From contig PAHY01000036.1 in NCBI GenBank assembly GCA_002705055.1, forward strand, positions 1-63,516: a stretch of 63,516 bases of DNA. Direction: 5' to 3'. Source of the DNA: Planctomycetota bacterium. Its GTDB lineage: Bacteria > Planctomycetota > UBA1135. Below are positions 61,006 through 63,516 of the stretch, in pieces. Position numbers and translations under genes: made by a program. The notes beneath the pieces are model-generated. The model ran no database searches and had not been told where the DNA came from. It was given only the letters and a program-made list of their open reading frames with translations. Position 1 is the stretch's first letter. Each line of letters starts with the position of its first letter.

Positions 61006-61821
61006 TTGAACTCAGCCCGCTCCACGTCGACCCCGGCCGGTTTCCTGGCCGTTCCGGCGTCGCTCCAATCGATCCTGGTCGAGAAGGGCCCCTACCGCCT
61101 GCGTGTCGCCACGACGGCAGAGGACCTGCGCACCTCTTGTGAGCTCCGCTTCCGGGTTTTCAATCTGGAAATGGGCGAAGGCCTGCCCGAGTCTTTTCAG
61201 ACCGGTCTGGATCAGGACACCTTCGATCAGCAGTGCCACCACCTGGTGGTCGAGCACCGCGGCGTGCTGCAGGAAAGCCATACGATCGTCGGCACCTACC
61301 GGCTGCAAACGCTCGAGGCTGCGACGGCCGGCGTCGGTTTCTACTCCGCCAACGAGTTTCAGCTCGAGGATCTGCCGACCGGCATCCTCGAGCAGGCCGT
61401 CGAGCTGGGCCGCGCCTGCATCGACGCCGATCACCGCAACCGCAGCGTGCTGCTGCTGCTGTGGAAGGGCCTGCGCGCGTACATCGAAGGGCAGCGAAAG
61501 CGCTACTTCTTCGGCTGCAACTCGCTGACATCGCAGGATCCCGCGCTGGGCTGGGCGACCTACCGCTGGCTCGTCGAGAAGGGGCACGCTCACCCCGACT
61601 TCACGGTTCGACCGACCGAGGCCTTCTCCTGCGGCGAGCCCGAAGAGGTGGAAGCAGCGCTGCCGCAGGTGCAGATCCCGCCGCTGTTCGCGGCGTACAT
61701 GCGCTACGGCGCCAAGATCTGCAGCCCGCCGGCGCTCGACCGCGAGTTCGGCACCATCGATTTCCTGACGGTGCACGACTTGCTTGAGATGGCGCCGGAA
61801 GAGCTGGCCAGGTTCCGCTAA
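61006..61821 (+). CDS. OlsB-like GNAT N-acyltransferase (ornithine/amino-acid lipid synthesis)
   Basis: OlsB transfers a 3-hydroxyacyl chain from ACP to the amino group of ornithine (related GlsB uses glycine). The protein shows the family (hemolysin-like/Acetyltransf_5) segments LRTSCELRFRVFNLEMGEGLPE, DQQCHHLVVEHR, IVGTYRLQTLE, LEQAVELGRACIDADHRN, YFFGCNSLTSQDP and PLFAAYMRYGAKIC. No ATG is in frame; TTG 61006 is the best start (271 aa), but the exact start is uncertain. A TAGAAT hexamer at 60906-60911 may be its -10. It is followed after 10 bases by the PlsC-like gene, matching the olsB-olsA pair. Confidence 0.82.
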   Translation: MNSARSTSTPAGFLAVPASLQSILVEKGPYRLRVATTAEDLRTSCELRFRVFNLEMGEGLPESFQTGLDQDTFDQQCHHLVVEHRGVLQESHTIVGTYRLQTLEAATAGVGFYSANEFQLEDLPTGILEQAVELGRACIDADHRNRSVLLLLWKGLRAYIEGQRKRYFFGCNSLTSQDPALGWATYRWLVEKGHAHPDFTVRPTEAFSCGEPEEVEAALPQVQIPPLFAAYMRYGAKICSPPALDREFGTIDFLTVHDLLEMAPEELARFR

Positions 61822-61831
61822 GCTCCCGCGC

Positions 61832-62629
61832 ATGAGGCATCTTCGTGCCTGCCTCCGGCTCCTGGGGCTCGGGGCAATGTCCGTGTTTTGTGCGGGCGGC
61901 GTGCTGGTCAACTGGATCATCACCCGCACAGGCTCGGACCGTCAGATCCGCAATCACACCTGGTGGGTGCGGCTGTGGGCGCGGACGGTCTTCCGGATCA
62001 TTGGTGTGCGGGTGCGCGCGGAAGGGACGCCGCCGCAGCGCCCCCATATCTTGGTGAGCAATCACCTCTCCTATCTGGACATCCTCTCGCTCTGGAACTT
62101 CGCCGATGGGCTGTTCGTGTCCAAGGCCCAGGTGGCCCGCTGGCCATTTTTCGGCCGGCTCAGCCAGATCGGCGGCACGATCTTCATTGACCGCACCAAG
62201 AAGTCGGATCTCAAGCGGGTCCGCGAGCTGGCCAACGAGAGGCTGGCCCAGGGCTGGGGGCTGATTTTCTTCCCCGAGGGCACTTCCACGCCCGGATACG
62301 AGGTTCTCCCCTTCAAACCGGGGCTGTTCAGCCTGGTCCTGGATAGCCGCGCGCCGGTCCACGTCGCTAGCATTTGCTACGCCACGCCGGAAGGCGGGCC
62401 CTCCGCTCCCGAAGCAGTCTGCTGGTGGGGCGACATGCAGTTCTTCCCCCACCTGTACCGCATGCTCCAGATTCCTCGTATCGACGCCCGGGTGCGCTTC
62501 CACCCGCAGCCCGTCGAGGCCGAGGACCGCAAGGAGCTCGCTGAACAGGCGAAGGCCCGCTGCGACGAGGTCTTCGAGCGCGTCGACGGCGCGCAACCCT
62601 TCGACTGGAAGGGGCCCGACACCCCGTAG
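61832..62629 (+). CDS. PlsC/OlsA-like lysophospholipid acyltransferase
   Basis: In the aminolipid pathway OlsA adds the second acyl chain to the 3-hydroxyl. The 265-residue protein has an N-terminal membrane helix and the acyltransferase blocks NHLSYLDILSLW (HX4D-like NH...D), GGTIFIDRTKK, FFPEGTSTPG and FKPGLF. The catalytic HX4D reads NHLSYLD, intact. Ten bases after the OlsB-like gene, start ATG 61832. A standard glycerophospholipid acyltransferase cannot be excluded. Confidence 0.88.
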   Translation: MRHLRACLRLLGLGAMSVFCAGGVLVNWIITRTGSDRQIRNHTWWVRLWARTVFRIIGVRVRAEGTPPQRPHILVSNHLSYLDILSLWNFADGLFVSKAQVARWPFFGRLSQIGGTIFIDRTKKSDLKRVRELANERLAQGWGLIFFPEGTSTPGYEVLPFKPGLFSLVLDSRAPVHVASICYATPEGGPSAPEAVCWWGDMQFFPHLYRMLQIPRIDARVRFHPQPVEAEDRKELAEQAKARCDEVFERVDGAQPFDWKGPDTP

Positions 62630-62638
62630 ACCGCCTCC

Positions 62639-63516
62639 TTGCTTCGCAAGCTGCTGTTCGCCTACCTGGCCGTGCTGCTGGTTTCGCACGCGGTGGCGCT
62701 GCTGCGCGGTCCGACGCCGCCGGACGAGAAGCCTGGCTACGAGCTCGCCGAGCTCGCGAACCGTGACGGCGCTCAGGAGCTGCCCGGAACGATGCGCCTG
62801 GCCTATCGGGATCTGCCTGGAGATGCCGCAGACGCCCCGGTCGTGCTGCTGGTCCACGGCAGCCCGGGAGATGGCGACACCTTCGACCAGATGGTCGAGC
62901 AGCTGCAGGGGCCGTACCGACTGATCGTCCCGGACCTGCCCGGCTTCGGCGCGTCCGAACGGGTGCTGGAGGACTACTCCTTCCTCAGTCATGCCCACGC
63001 GCTGCTCGACCTGCTGCGCGCGCTGAAGATCGAGCAGGCGCATGCCGTCGGCTTCAGCATGGGCGGCGGCGTGATCCTGCACATGGCCGAGGCGGCGCCG
63101 GAGCGGCTGGCCTCGCTCACCCTCATGGCCGCGATTGGGGTGCAGGAGCTGGAGATGTTCGGCAAGTACGAGCTGAACCACGCCGTCCACGGCTTCCAGC
63201 TGCTCGCCTTCCGGACCATGGCCTGGATGCTGCCGCACTTCGGCGGCTGGAGCGAAGGCAACGCGATGCGCAACTACGCGCGCAACTTCTACGACTCGGA
63301 TCAGCGCCCGCTCCGCGCGATTCTCGAGACCTGGCAGGGGCCGATGCTGATCGTGCACGGCGACAAGGACTTCCTGGTGCCGGTTGCCGCAGCGCGCGAG
63401 CATGCCCGGGTCGTGCCGCAGGCGCGCACCGAGATTTGGGAGGGCGTCAGCCACTTCCTGCCCTGGCGCGACCTGACCCAGCCCACCGTCGACGCGATCA
63501 GCAGCTTCGTCGCCGA
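62639..63516 (+). CDS. Alpha/beta hydrolase (3' end beyond the window)
   Basis: Reads in frame from a TTG at 62639 (9 bases after the PlsC-like stop) to the window edge with no stop, so the C-terminus is cut off. It has an N-terminal hydrophobic helix (FAYLAVLLVSHAVALL), the oxyanion HGSPGDGDTF, PDLPGFGAS, the nucleophile elbow VGFSMGGG, the acid in IVHGDKDFLVP and the His in GVSHF, so the catalytic triad is complete. The anchor and the neighbours suggest a membrane-near lipase or esterase acting with the acyltransferases. No ATG start is available upstream of the catalytic domain. Confidence 0.85.
   Translation, partial: MLRKLLFAYLAVLLVSHAVALLRGPTPPDEKPGYELAELANRDGAQELPGTMRLAYRDLPGDAADAPVVLLVHGSPGDGDTFDQMVEQLQGPYRLIVPDLPGFGASERVLEDYSFLSHAHALLDLLRALKIEQAHAVGFSMGGGVILHMAEAAPERLASLTLMAAIGVQELEMFGKYELNHAVHGFQLLAFRTMAWMLPHFGGWSEGNAMRNYARNFYDSDQRPLRAILETWQGPMLIVHGDKDFLVPVAAAREHARVVPQARTEIWEGVSHFLPWRDLTQPTVDAISSFVA

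Overview
The window is GC-rich bacterial chromosomal DNA. It is densely packed, with many 1-4 base stop/start overlaps and few clear Shine-Dalgarno sequences. Several features suggest an outer-membrane bacterium, most likely Planctomycetota: a fused pair of sulfatases, FG-GAP/VCBS and SMP-30-like secreted proteins, a TonB-dependent receptor with its TonB, a type III polyketide synthase locus, and a secreted protein of a style I associate with planctomycetes. This assignment is an inference. There is no rRNA, tRNA or universal marker here to settle it, and I saw no CRISPR array.

Positions 1-8445 hold a transposase-like C-terminal fragment and then a complete tryptophan operon on the minus strand, in the order trpE-trpG-trpD-trpC-trpF-trpB-trpA, a shortened chorismate-mutase-like gene, and DAHP synthase. 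Upstream of trpE is an unannotated leader: a 27-codon ORF with three consecutive Trp codons, followed by a 12-bp terminator hairpin with a T run. This is a textbook ribosome-mediated attenuator. Positions 8486-17227 carry NAD-dependent DNA ligase (with an insertion in its HhH domain), a degenerate cytidine-deaminase-like protein, a DUF669-like protein, an HPt protein, a DegT aminotransferase, TonB, a TonB-dependent receptor and a conserved unknown.

Positions 17437-29560 contain the most interesting locus. A minus-strand operon encodes a membrane-anchored YceI protein, a lipocalin-like lipoprotein, a UbiG-like methyltransferase, an isoprenylcysteine-methyltransferase-like enzyme and a type III PKS. 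The divergent plus-strand operon encodes an MMPL/RND exporter, an FAD oxidoreductase, a sensor kinase and an NtrC-type sigma-54 activator. The 182-bp space between them holds two consensus sigma-54 promoters facing outward, each ending 1-2 bases before a start codon, with a cluster of inverted/direct CTTACCGGC half-sites midway. I read this as a self-regulated system for making, methylating, moving and exporting phenolic lipids or alkylpyrones.

Positions 29557-45628 hold LemA with a possible upstream micro-membrane protein, a secreted protein sharing a promoter element with the FG-GAP protein, formate-THF ligase, small lipoproteins, a fused double sulfatase tail-to-tail with a YeiH-type putative sulfate exporter, a DUF692 (MNIO) enzyme with a partner protein, an EamA transporter, a GNAT acetyltransferase and two tandem related membrane proteins. 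Positions 45658-63516 hold a two-subunit periplasmic molybdenum hydroxylase (IorAB type), a SpoIIAA-like protein, RtcB RNA ligase behind a leader-like region, a DUF4003-like protein, secreted/lipoprotein genes, a UvrD/Rep helicase, an M3 peptidase lipoprotein, a nitroreductase, DUF1294, ApaG, and an OlsB/OlsA-like acyltransferase pair (aminolipid synthesis) followed by an alpha/beta hydrolase that runs off the end.
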